A DNA stretch of 64,000 nt. Origin: Microvirga aerophila. Lineage in GTDB: Bacteria; Pseudomonadota; Alphaproteobacteria; Rhizobiales; Beijerinckiaceae. Under the pieces are notes generated by a model, which worked only from the letters and a program-made list of their open reading frames with translations, had not been told where the DNA came from and searched no databases. Position numbers and translations under genes: made by a program. Location: assembly GCF_003332305.1 (NCBI RefSeq), contig NZ_QOIO01000031.1, positions 1-64,000 on the forward strand. Direction: 5' to 3'. This document shows positions 18,259 to 26,932 of this stretch, piece by piece. Numbering within the stretch: the first letter of the stretch is position 1; each line of letters starts with the position of its first letter.

Positions 18259-19375
18259 GAAACCTCCGGGAACTGAATGCTTCGAGGGATGCAGGAAGCA
18301 CTCCCTCGAGAATATGATGGGCGAGAGTGAGCGTATGATTGGCTGCCAACGTCACACCTGAATGGCAGGTCACGACAAAGGCGCCGGGACAGCTCTGGGA
18401 CTGGTCGTAAATGGGAAAGCCATCAGGACTCATGACGCGCAGAGCTGACCATGTTCGCACGACATTGAGCCCTGCGAGCAGCGGGAACATGCGCACGGCG
18501 CGCTGCGCCATTAGGGAGATGACCGGCGGTGTGACAACGGTATCGAAGTCGAGATCCTCTTGGCTGTCCCCGATCATGACGCCGCCCTCATCGGTCTGCC
18601 GCACGGTCACCATGGGATGATGCAGGAAAGGCGCGGCCTTTTCGGTCACGATGACCTGCCCCTTGCTTGGTCGCACGGGGGCGTGAAGCCCAACCATGGG
18701 CGCGAGCCGCGCATTGTCGAGACCTGCCGCCAGCACCAACTTTTGGACGCGCGCCTGTCCCCAGGGACCGTTAATCAGGAAGCCATCATGATCCGGCCTG
18801 ATGGATTCAACGGGGGAATTCGGGCGGTAATCAACCTTTAGCCGCGCCATTGCCGTGTGGAGTGCACGAAACAGGCGCAGTGAGTTGACGTGCCCGTCCA
18901 GTGGGCAGAACACTGAGCCTACAACATCGGAGCCGATAGCCGGTAGGCGCCGTTTTGTCTCGTTATGATCCAAAATCTCGTACGGGTACTGCACCATTTT
19001 AGGTTGATTGTGCAGGCGGCGCATCGCGTTGATGCGAGCCTCCATCTCGGCCTCGGAGAGACATAGTACGAATCCGCCGGGCTGATGATGAGCTACGTCG
19101 ATATCCGTCTCATCCCGCAGAGACTTCGCCAACGTGCTCCACTGCTCGGCCGAAGCTTTGGTCCAAGCGGCATACTCCGGCATACCAAGTCCTTTGGATT
19201 GGACCCACACCAGAGCGAAGTTTCCGCGGGAGGCCCGATAGGCGATGTCACCCTCGTCGAGCACGAGGACACGGGCACCGCGCCGGGCGAGGCCGTAGGC
19301 TGTAGCCGATCCGACCAAGCCTCCACCAATGACGGCGATTTCTGATTCGAAATGGGTTTCGATGTTCTGTGTCAT
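18239..19375 (-). CDS. Second DadA-like FAD oxidoreductase (HcnC-like)
   Basis: A 378-residue DAO-family protein with FAD motif AVIGGGLVGSATAYGLARRG at the N-terminus, RASRGNFALVWVQSKG in the flavin-contacting region, and a C-terminal FVVTCHSGVTLAANH block. It begins the redox half of the operon, directly after the transporter genes (four bases from the permease gene). The presence of two DadA-like paralogues around one HcnA/HcnB pair is unusual: HcnABC and known opine oxidases use one. It could serve a second step or an alternative substrate. Confidence 0.87.
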   Translation of the reverse strand: MTQNIETHFESEIAVIGGGLVGSATAYGLARRGARVLVLDEGDIAYRASRGNFALVWVQSKGLGMPEYAAWTKASAEQWSTLAKSLRDETDIDVAHHQPGGFVLCLSEAEMEARINAMRRLHNQPKMVQYPYEILDHNETKRRLPAIGSDVVGSVFCPLDGHVNSLRLFRALHTAMARLKVDYRPNSPVESIRPDHDGFLINGPWGQARVQKLVLAAGLDNARLAPMVGLHAPVRPSKGQVIVTEKAAPFLHHPMVTVRQTDEGGVMIGDSQEDLDFDTVVTPPVISLMAQRAVRMFPLLAGLNVVRTWSALRVMSPDGFPIYDQSQSCPGAFVVTCHSGVTLAANHTLTLAHHILEGVLPASLEAFSSRRFHVSSAA

Positions 19376-19379
19376 GTTT

Positions 19380-20180
19380 CTAGCTCTTGGCGCTCCCGAG
19401 GAAGAGACGGTCGAGGCCGAATAGTCGATCGAGCACGATCATCAGGACCGCTGTCATCAGGATCAGAGATGCGGAGATCGAGGTGACGAGTGGATCAATA
19501 TTGTCCTGAATGTAAAGGAACAGCCGGACTGGCAGCGTTGTGGTTGAGGGCGAGGCGATGAACACGGTCATGGTCACCTCGTCGAACGAGTTGATAAAGG
19601 CCAGTACCCATCCTGACACGACGCCGGGCATGATGAGCGGCAGCGTCACACGGCGGAAGGTGACGAAGGAGTTGGCCCCAAGGGAGATGGCGGCATGCTC
19701 GATACGCTGGTCAATCCCATAGGAAGCTGCCAGCACCAAGCGTAAGGCAAAGGGCAGGACGACGATGATATGGCTCAAGATCAATCCCAGGAATGAGCCG
19801 CTCAAGCCAATCTGTGAGAAGAACCGTAGGAATGCGATGCCGAGAACGACGTGAGGAATCATCAACGGCGAGAGGAACAATGCCGTCATGGCCTCTCGCC
19901 CGGGAAAGCGATAGCGGGCGATTGCCAGAGCAGCCGGTACTGCAAGACCGATCGCTATTGTCGAGGAGAGCGCGGCAAGCCACAGGCTATCCCGGAAGGC
20001 GCGGAGGAACTCCGGATAGTTCAAGATCGCTTTAAACCACCGTAGACTGAATCCTTTCGTCGGCAGCGACAGGTACCCTTCGGGCGTGAAGGCCACGGCA
20101 CACACCACGACGATTGGCGCGAGAATGAACGTGACGAAGGTCGCATGAAAGGCTAGAGCCAGAGCACCGTTGTGTCTCAT
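19380..20180 (-). CDS. ABC transporter permease, PotC-like
   Basis: Inner-membrane permease of a spermidine/putrescine-type importer. The 266-residue protein has six predicted hydrophobic segments and the EAA loop HAAISLGANSFVTFRRVTLPL near residues 168-188, which contacts the ATPase. It overlaps the second permease gene by four bases. Together with the PotB-, PotA- and PotD-like genes it completes a transporter dedicated to the substrate of the downstream oxidases. Confidence 0.9.
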   Translation of the reverse strand: MRHNGALALAFHATFVTFILAPIVVVCAVAFTPEGYLSLPTKGFSLRWFKAILNYPEFLRAFRDSLWLAALSSTIAIGLAVPAALAIARYRFPGREAMTALFLSPLMIPHVVLGIAFLRFFSQIGLSGSFLGLILSHIIVVLPFALRLVLAASYGIDQRIEHAAISLGANSFVTFRRVTLPLIMPGVVSGWVLAFINSFDEVTMTVFIASPSTTTLPVRLFLYIQDNIDPLVTSISASLILMTAVLMIVLDRLFGLDRLFLGSAKS

Positions 20181-21040
20181 TCGAACACCTGTGCGTAGCG
20201 CCGTTCGATCAGGCGGTTTGATCCGACAATGATTGCAACGAGCGCACCGAGAAGGATCATCGCGATCGCCGCGCCAAGTGGCCAGTTCAGTGTGTTGAGG
20301 AACTCGTCATATGCCAGAGTGGCCGCGACCTTCAAACGGCGCCCCCCAATGATCGCGGGCGTAGCGAAAGCACTTGCAGCGAGTGCGAATACGATCACTG
20401 AACCTGAAAGGATTCCAGGGACGATTTGGGGCAGGATCACCCGCCGCCACACGGTGAACCCAGATGCTCCGAGGGACATGGCGGCATTTTCCACGTCAGG
20501 ATTAAGGCGCTGCAGGGCGGCCATCACCGCCAGAACCATGAAGGGGACTAGAACGTGGGTGAGTGCGATGACCACGCCGGATTCAGTGAACATCAGATCG
20601 ATAGGCTCGCGCACGGCTCCCAGCGTCAACAATGCTTGGCTGATAAGTCCAGTCGAACCGAACAAAAGCGCCCACCCCAAAGTCCGTGCGACCACGGATA
20701 TGAGCAGCGGCCCAATGACGACAAGGAGAAACACACCCCGCCACTGGGGCGACATCCGGTTCAGAATATAGGCCTCGGGCACGCCGATTACGACTGAGAT
20801 TGCGGTGACGAATAAGGCAATCCGTAATGTGCGGCCAAAGATTTCGTAGTAGTATTCGTCGGTGATCACTTCGTGCCAGTTCTTGATCGTGAACTCGGCG
20901 ACGATTCCTTTGTACTGCCCCCAATCGTAGAATGAGAGGAGTGCCGTCATCACGAGGGGTGCGAGCACAAGACCGATGAAAACGAGAAGGGCCGGACCGC
21001 TGAGGAGCAGAGGAGCAAGCTTTGGGTTCGTCGTCATCAC
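20177..21040 (-). CDS. ABC transporter permease, PotB-like
   Basis: A 287-residue inner-membrane protein with the binding-protein-dependent permease fold: N-terminal segment LLLSGPALLVFIGLVLAPLV, several further hydrophobic stretches and an EAA loop, ENAAMSLGASGFTVWRRVIL, near residue 183. It overlaps the ATPase gene by four bases and the PotC-like gene by four, as usual for a co-translated permease pair. Confidence 0.9.
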   Translation of the reverse strand: MMTTNPKLAPLLLSGPALLVFIGLVLAPLVMTALLSFYDWGQYKGIVAEFTIKNWHEVITDEYYYEIFGRTLRIALFVTAISVVIGVPEAYILNRMSPQWRGVFLLVVIGPLLISVVARTLGWALLFGSTGLISQALLTLGAVREPIDLMFTESGVVIALTHVLVPFMVLAVMAALQRLNPDVENAAMSLGASGFTVWRRVILPQIVPGILSGSVIVFALAASAFATPAIIGGRRLKVAATLAYDEFLNTLNWPLGAAIAMILLGALVAIIVGSNRLIERRYAQVFE

Positions 21041-22089
21041 GACGCTCCCAGAGCTTCGATCAAGAGATCGTTCTCACCCCATGCTAGACGAACATTTTCG
21101 CCCTCCAGCGGCACCGCCGCGCCATCATTCTGTCGAAGCACAATGAGCGCGCCAAGCTCTGTTTCGATGTGGAATAACCAGTGCGTTCCTTGGAAAACCC
21201 GCGAGTGAACACAGCCTCGGATGCCAAGCGCCGGATCATCAACAAATGTAATCCGCTCTGGACGAACGGTTACGGTCACCGGACCTGTGGGGGATCGGTC
21301 CGGGACAGGGAGACGAAAGCCCGCTATATCGACAATGTGCCGGCTGCCCTCGCTCACCACTTTTGCCGAGACGACATTCGTCTTGCCAAGGAAGTTTGCG
21401 ACGAAGGCGCTGGCCGGTCGGGCATAGGCCTCGTCAGGCCGTGCGATTTGCTCGACCCGTCCCTTGTTCATGATCACGATCCGGTCCGACAAAGCCATGG
21501 CCTCACCCTGATCATGCGTCACCAGGATTGTGGTGGTTCCAACGGAACGCTGAATGGTTCGAAGCTCAGTCTGCATCTCCTCTCGCAGCTTGGCATCGAG
21601 GTTGGAGAGGGGCTCATCCAACAGGAGGATCGCCGGTTGGATCACCAACGCACGAGCTAGAGCCACACGCTGCTGCTGGCCGCCCGACATCCGGCGCGGA
21701 TACCGGTCAGCCAGTCCGGACAGGCCGACGAGATCAAGAGTTTGCTTAACGCGCTGCTCGCGCTCGGCACGAGGCACGCCCCGCATCTCAAGGCCGAACG
21801 CCACGTTCTCCGCAACGGTTACATGCGGGAACAGAGCATAGCTTTGAAACACGACTCCGAGCCCACGTTTGTTGGGCCGAACGCCGAAGAGATCGGTGCC
21901 CTCGAGCATTGCACGACCTGAGGTCGGTTCGACGAACCCAGCGATCATCTGCAGGGTGGTGGTCTTACCGCAGCCGGACGGCCCGAGGAGCGAGATGAAC
22001 TCGCCCCTCGCAACCGTCAGATCGAGTGCCTCGACGGCCAACACTCCACCGTAGGCTTTGGTCAGCCGCTCGAGAGCCAAGTAGGACAT
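21037..22089 (-). CDS. ABC transporter ATPase, PotA-like
   Basis: The 350-residue ATPase powers the adjacent permease pair. Walker A is GPSGCGKTT near residue 36, the signature MSGGQQQRVALARAL near 134, Walker B ILLLDEPLSNLD, and the switch His lies in VTHDQGEAMAL. The C-terminal third is a TOBE/MOP-like regulatory domain (VTVRPERITFVDD), as in PotA and MalK. Its start is 37 bases after the binding-protein gene. Confidence 0.92.
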   Translation of the reverse strand: MSYLALERLTKAYGGVLAVEALDLTVARGEFISLLGPSGCGKTTTLQMIAGFVEPTSGRAMLEGTDLFGVRPNKRGLGVVFQSYALFPHVTVAENVAFGLEMRGVPRAEREQRVKQTLDLVGLSGLADRYPRRMSGGQQQRVALARALVIQPAILLLDEPLSNLDAKLREEMQTELRTIQRSVGTTTILVTHDQGEAMALSDRIVIMNKGRVEQIARPDEAYARPASAFVANFLGKTNVVSAKVVSEGSRHIVDIAGFRLPVPDRSPTGPVTVTVRPERITFVDDPALGIRGCVHSRVFQGTHWLFHIETELGALIVLRQNDGAAVPLEGENVRLAWGENDLLIEALGAS

Positions 22090-22126
22090 AGGTCAGATCC
22101 TCTGAAAATCGGGTCCGAGAAAGCGC

Positions 22127-23170
22127 TTACCGCTCGACCTCGCGGGTCCAGCGCTTGTTCCAGTCTTCCCGGTGCTGATTGACAACATCCCAATCAACGG
22201 CCCGCAGGGTCTTTGCCTGTTCCCCGTAAGGAATGCCCTTCTGCTCATCTGGTGAGAGCGTCACAGTCTGGTTGACAGGCCCGAAGCCAGCGCTCTTAGC
22301 CATGACGCGCTGCACCTCTGGGGACACCAGATATTGCACGAAAGCCTGCGCTTCCTTGTTGTTCTTCGATCCCGCGATCGTGCAGGCTGCGGTGCCAAGT
22401 GCAATACCACCCTCCTTCGGGTAGACGAACTCCGCCGGAAAGCCGGTATCGGCTAGGACCTTTGCGCGCCCTGATCCCCAAACTGCGATTACAGCCTGTC
22501 CGTTCTGGAACAATTCCGTCATTTTCGCGGGCGACGGCTCATAGGCAAGCACGTTCGGGCCGATCTCGTTTTTGAAGGCTTGGAATCCGGGCTCAATGTT
22601 CGTCTCACCGCCACCGTTCAGAGCCGCCGCTGCAATGACAGCATGCACCCCGTATGTATTGTTCAGGGGAGGAACAACGAGCTTCTTCTTATATTTTGGA
22701 TCCTTCAGGTCCGCCCATGACGTGGGAGCGGGCCACTTGTTTTCTTCAAAAGCTTTCTTGTTGTACATGAGCCCCGTCGCGACGAGGCCGACGCCGATAG
22801 CTTTATTCGACTTGAATTTCACAATCGGATAGACATCCTTGTAGACGTCAGCTGGCTCCAGATCCCCGCAGAATCCAAGCGCCACAGCCTGATAGGCCGG
22901 TCCATCGTCAACTACGATTACGTCGATCTGCTGATTGCCACGCTGTGCTTGGAGTTTGGCCAACGTATCCGTCGAGTTACCGGCAACATACTCAATCTTA
23001 ACGCCGTGCTTGGCCTCGAATGGTGGAATGATTTCCTTACGGACCGCCTGCTCGAAGGAACCGCCGTATGAGGCAAAATACATAACCTTCTGCTGGGCCT
23101 GAGCCTGACTTATGGCTAGGACGCTGATCCCAGCAAGGCACACCGCGCGTGCCACACTCTTCCTCATCAT
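22127..23170 (-). CDS. ABC transporter binding protein, PotD-like
   Basis: The 347-residue periplasmic protein has a signal peptide, AVCLAGISVLAISQAQAQQK, followed by VMYFASYGGSFEQAVRKEII, typical of family 1 binding proteins for polyamines and opine-like compounds. The region KLVVPPLNNTYGVHAVIAAAAL and several Trp/Asp positions form the cleft. It is first in the operon, divergent from the LysR gene. Relatives include octopine/nopaline and mannopine binders as well as putrescine binders, so the ligand cannot be named. Confidence 0.9.
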   Translation of the reverse strand: MMRKSVARAVCLAGISVLAISQAQAQQKVMYFASYGGSFEQAVRKEIIPPFEAKHGVKIEYVAGNSTDTLAKLQAQRGNQQIDVIVVDDGPAYQAVALGFCGDLEPADVYKDVYPIVKFKSNKAIGVGLVATGLMYNKKAFEENKWPAPTSWADLKDPKYKKKLVVPPLNNTYGVHAVIAAAALNGGGETNIEPGFQAFKNEIGPNVLAYEPSPAKMTELFQNGQAVIAVWGSGRAKVLADTGFPAEFVYPKEGGIALGTAACTIAGSKNNKEAQAFVQYLVSPEVQRVMAKSAGFGPVNQTVTLSPDEQKGIPYGEQAKTLRAVDWDVVNQHREDWNKRWTREVER

Positions 23171-23210
23171 TTTGTTCTCCCTCCGCTCCTGAAATGGTTT
23201 ATTGCGGATG

Positions 23211-23232
23211 CTTGCCAGCGTTCCAGAGCAAG
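23211..23232. promoter_or_regulatory. Candidate LysR operator between the Pot-like operon and its regulator
   Basis: An inverted repeat CTTGC-N12-GCAAG lies in the 123-base region between the divergent binding-protein and LysR genes. LysR-type regulators usually bind such interrupted dyads (T-N11-A type) and control the divergent operon. This is position- and symmetry-based inference only. Confidence 0.35.
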
Positions 23233-23293
23233 TTCATAACGTCAAATCAGAAATCAGCATGCTTCCATTCCGTATCCTTATGGAGCCGCTCTC

Positions 23294-24202
23294 TTGCCCA
23301 GCATCAATCTCCGCCAAGTGGAAGCCTTCCGGGCTGTCATGTTGACTGGTGGCATGACAGCTGCCGCTGAACTGCTTGGGATCACCCAACCTGCGGTCAG
23401 CCGACTGGTGCGGGAGTTTGAGATCTCCTCTGGCCTGTCCCTTTTTGAGCGGCGTGGGAACCAAATTACGCCGACCCCTGCCGCGGTGACACTCTTGGCC
23501 GAGGTTGAACGCTCGTTCGCTGGCCTCTCGCGGATCGCCGATCTGGCGCAGGCCATCCGAACCCAGGCAGCTGGAAGTCTCCGCATCGCCGTTCTTCCTG
23601 CCCTTGCCTCCGGCGCACTTCCACGCTTTCTGGGGCAGTTCCTGAAGGATCGTCCGCAGGTCCATACATCCGTTCTTGGAATGCCGTCGCACCTGGTTGT
23701 CGAGGCCGTTGCTGCAGGCCAGGCAGAATTCGGCTATGCAGCTGGTCCTCTTGAGAGGCCCGGCTTTCTCGTCGACCCCATTCCGTCCGCGGCCGTTGTT
23801 GCCCTTCCCAGGGGCCATCGGCTCGAAAGTCATACGATCATCCAGCCACAGGACCTCGCTGGCGAGCGCCTTGTTGGGATCGCGTCAGGAACTTTGTTCC
23901 GGTCAAGGATCGATACTGCACTGGCGGGGGTCAACCACCGCACGCTGATCGAAACACCTTTAACTTACACGGCTTGTGTCCTTGTGGCAGAGGGTGCCGG
24001 AGTCAGCATCGTCGATGCTTTTTCCGCCGGTGAATTCACCGATCGCGGCATTGTCGTGCGCCCATTTGAACCTTGGATCGAGAGCGGGATTGTCCAACTC
24101 AGGTCGCACCAGCGCCCACTGACACCCTTGGCGCAATCGTTCATCGAGGCGTTCACGGCGTTTCTTTCAACCGCGGCAACCAAGCACATGGGACTGCAAT
24201 AA
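23294..24202 (+). CDS. LysR-family transcription regulator of the oxidase/transport operon
   Basis: The 302-residue protein has the N-terminal winged helix-turn-helix (NLRQVEAFRAVMLTGGMTAAAELLGITQPAVSRLVREFE) and a C-terminal periplasmic-binding-like effector domain. It starts with TTG at 23294, with GGAG eight bases upstream; no in-frame ATG gives a full helix-turn-helix. Being divergent from the nine-gene leftward operon, it is the likely sensor of the imported amine. Its family relatives include opine-catabolism regulators, in line with the OoxA-like genes. Confidence 0.88.
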   Translation: MPSINLRQVEAFRAVMLTGGMTAAAELLGITQPAVSRLVREFEISSGLSLFERRGNQITPTPAAVTLLAEVERSFAGLSRIADLAQAIRTQAAGSLRIAVLPALASGALPRFLGQFLKDRPQVHTSVLGMPSHLVVEAVAAGQAEFGYAAGPLERPGFLVDPIPSAAVVALPRGHRLESHTIIQPQDLAGERLVGIASGTLFRSRIDTALAGVNHRTLIETPLTYTACVLVAEGAGVSIVDAFSAGEFTDRGIVVRPFEPWIESGIVQLRSHQRPLTPLAQSFIEAFTAFLSTAATKHMGLQ

Positions 24203-24598
24203 GCCTTTGGGCAGCACTCCCACTACTACGCGATCTTTGATTGTCATGATGGCAGCGTTGAGAAGCGCCCGCAGAGCAAGTGCAAGCCATGGCTGCATCC
24301 GGCTTCTCGACGCTGCCAACAAATGTATGGAAAAGACGCGAGCCAAGTCGCAAGACATAAGATCCGGCTGGTTGCTCAATCCTCTTGTACAGATCAGTCT
24401 TCACACTCGCCAGAGCCAAAGGTGGGCTGGCCCACCTATACTGATCGGTGCACTCTCCTTGACAAGGGCTGTGAATCTCCGCTCTAGGTCCGATTCTGGA
24501 CGACGTTAGGAAATGCCCCGAAGAAGGAGTCAAGTTTACCGCAACGACCGCACTACCCCATGCGGTTCCCAGGGGGCTTTACCAGGGAGGAGCGAACC
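24203..24598. other. Intergenic region, nothing recognised
   Basis: No domain-bearing frame, tRNA or clear repeat was seen. The last part carries the promoter and the ribosome binding site (GGGAGGAG) of the small secreted protein. Confidence 0.4.
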
Positions 24599-24841
24599 AT
24601 GCTTCACACCATTAGTGTCGCCCTAGTCCTCAGCCTCGCCACAGTTGGGCCAGCCTTCGCGCGCCGCTGTCCGATGGAAATGGCAGCCATCGACAAGGCA
24701 TTGCAGACCGCTCAACTCTCAAGTTCCGAAAGACGGCAGGTCATGGATTTGCGTCGGAGAGGTGAAGAGGCGCACAAGGCGGGCAACCATCCTGAGTCTG
24801 AGAGGCTCCTGGATCAGGCCAAGCGGATACTCAAAATCTAA
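24599..24841 (+). CDS. Small secreted protein, 80 residues, unknown function
   Basis: The start at 24599 follows a strong GGGAGGAG. The first 21 residues, ending GPAFA, are a clear signal peptide, giving a mature peptide of about 59 residues. That part has one Cys (RRCPMEM) and a Lys/Arg-rich helical repeat-like stretch (SSERRQVMDLRRRGEEAHKAGNHPESERLLDQAKRILK), resembling a single TPR-like helical pair. It is monocistronic, with a strong terminator straight after. Function unknown. Confidence 0.7.
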   Translation: MLHTISVALVLSLATVGPAFARRCPMEMAAIDKALQTAQLSSSERRQVMDLRRRGEEAHKAGNHPESERLLDQAKRILKI

Positions 24842-24846
24842 ATGCG

Positions 24847-24876
24847 AACGGGCTCACATTCGAGTGTGAGCCCGTT
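24847..24876 (+). terminator. Rho-independent-type terminator hairpin
   Basis: AACGGGCTCACA and TGTGAGCCCGTT form a perfect 12-pair stem with a six-base loop (TTCGAG), beginning six bases after the stop of the small secreted protein. The trailing T-run is short (TTT with an interruption), but the stem is very stable. Confidence 0.75.
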
Positions 24877-24877
24877 T

Positions 24878-25999
24878 CCCGTCTGGTATTCACCCTGCGA
24901 AACTCCGTTTCGACCGCTACCGACATACAGATGGGCGTACTCGCTGCTTCAGCACATTTACATCGGTAATATTCACGTTGCCCGGAGGCCTGTATCTGCA
25001 CATCGGACCCTATGAAATGCGGTTGCCGGAATTGAACCGGCGGTTAGTTGAGCCTGCCCGATAAGCCGATGGCCTTCGCGCATCTTATTACTTGCAGCCC
25101 GCAGTGGGTGCCAGCACCTCATCCTCCCCGCACCCGCGAAAGGCGATTAGGCAATCGCCCTATGGTCCAGCCAACTTGATCTCAGTACCTGCTAAGAGAA
25201 CTGTTTCTGATCAGCCTCAACACGTAAATGATCCTCAGAAACAGGTCAGCCGGCGTTCAAGAATGGCTGAGGCGGGAGGTTCCGCTCGATCTCTCAGCGA
25301 ACCGGCCTTTTGTCCTGTCAAGCTGAAACCAGTGAACTGCCTCGATCATTGGCTCTGCGAAGGCCACTCACATCTCCGGCCTGCAGGACTAGGAGGCCTC
25401 CTTACGCAATGGCGGGTGAGGAGGCCCTTTCATGACCACGTGCGCCCGTTCAAACGATGGGACCGTCGCTGTCCCAGGGGCCGCTTCCGACAAAAACGAG
25501 TACCAGAACCGAAGAACTGCCGGGTGTTCGGCTACGCACGATATTTCGCCGCCTGGATGTTGCGCTCATTCTGTAAGGGGCCTCAGCCGAATTATGCGGC
25601 CTGTTGCACAAGCTTTTGCCTGCGAACCTTCAGCCGGGAGAGCATAGCCCGGATATGAGCCCTCACCCGAGCAGCCTGAGCCTCTTTGATCAACGTCGTG
25701 TTGTTGCTTGGAGTAATCACTGAAGCCGCCGTTGCTCTGAACCGGCCTTCAACTCTCCTGCAAAGCTTATATTCCACGCCGGCGATGCAAAGCACTCAAA
25801 GGCGAGGTCTGATTGGCTTCTCTACGCGGATCAGGTTTCCGGTGATCGGATCGAAAAGGGTCATGGGCAGTGCTCCCCCGTGGGCACAGGGTAAATGCCG
25901 TGCAGCCACTTCCGGCTATCATCGTTTATGTTCGTGGTTAGGGAGCTCTTACCAAGAGGTACGCCCGCACACTCAAGCGGATCGAGACGCTACATCCGC
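24878..25999. other. Gene-poor stretch, probably decayed DNA
   Basis: Open frames of up to about 190 codons exist, but none shows a recognisable domain, a binding site or a consistent coding pattern. A T-arm-like sequence near 25020-25045 (GCCGG-TTCAATT-CCGGC on the minus strand) is not part of a complete tRNA. The stretch adjoins an IS remnant and is best read as degraded. Confidence 0.4.
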
Positions 26000-26200
26000 G
26001 CCCGTCGTGCCGGCGCTGCTCGGCTCCTCCGGCATGGCGCTGGAGCAGCAGGCCATGGGTCTTCATGACCTAGTAGACCCGCTTGTGATTGGGGGAGCCC
26101 GGCCCTGCTCCTGCGCTTGGCGTACCAGAAGGGCATGCACCCGCCGGTAGCCGTAGCTCGGCAGGCTGCCGATGATCGCCGCCACCAGATCCTCCCCGGA
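26000..26200 (-). pseudogene. IS3-family transposase (OrfB) remnant
   Basis: On the minus strand one frame reads AAIIGSLPSYGYRRVHALLV, and after a one-base shift in a C-run another reads NHKRVY, stop, VMKTHGLLLQRHAGG. This is the conserved block of IS3-type transposases that precedes the DDE core (YGYRRVHALL...NHKRVYRVMKTHGLLLQRH). The frameshift plus a stop in place of an Arg codon make it non-functional, and no DDE domain or terminal repeats remain nearby. Confidence 0.7.
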
Positions 26201-26932
26201 TGCGGCGGGCGGCTAGTAGGCTGGTCGCATGCGAATGGTCTATCATCCCGTAGATACCGTCAAGGCTTGGGATCATTTCCAAAGCAAATGAAAGTGCGCT
26301 GCTTAAGAGCACTTTCTCCGTCGTACCCCAACCCGAACCACGATTGACGTACAGCCGCCATGCACCGTGATGTAGCCTTGCTCTCTAAGATCTTTCTCGT
26401 TCTGGTCCAGTAACGCAACCCATTGGCGAAGGAACTGGATCATATTGTCTCCGATCATTCGAGTTGGTTCTGACAATGCAAGATCTATACCAACTAACCG
26501 CCGAGTGTGCTGGCGATGTGAGGAACTCGAAGGAAATGACGTGATGTGGGCCCAGATGGAGCTGTACACTAAGTCACCGCCTCCGCTGATTGCTACAACG
26601 CCTTCTACTGAACTGTGACATCTGATCTGGCGGCACGCCAGCTTCTTCATGAAAAGGCTCGCTGGGCGCCTCCGACATCAGGATCCCGATCGCCTCGGCT
26701 GCCCCCGACAGCAACAGCTGTGATACAGCATTAGCGCACCCAGAACCGGCATCCGGGTAATAAGTGTTCCCTGTCTTGCCACGTTCTCCAGCGGCAATCC
26801 AGATCTGCTTCGACTGTAATGCTCCAGGTTACCCGACACATCAGCCCCGGTCTGCACGTGGGTATTTCGGGACCCGAACATCAAAGGAGACCTCTAGAAC
26901 TTCAGCAGTCTGGTCGGCTCGGCCCGGGGGCG
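26201..26932. other. Gap without a recognised gene
   Basis: A 115-codon leftward frame (26303-26650) has no known domain and no clear start signal. Nothing else was recognised. The gap ends at the stop of the ureohydrolase gene. Confidence 0.35.

Noticed and set aside
25015..25085. A tRNA-like T arm (GCCGG-TTCAATT-CCGGC) on the minus strand.
   Set aside because: No matching anticodon arm, D arm or acceptor pairing could be assembled around it.
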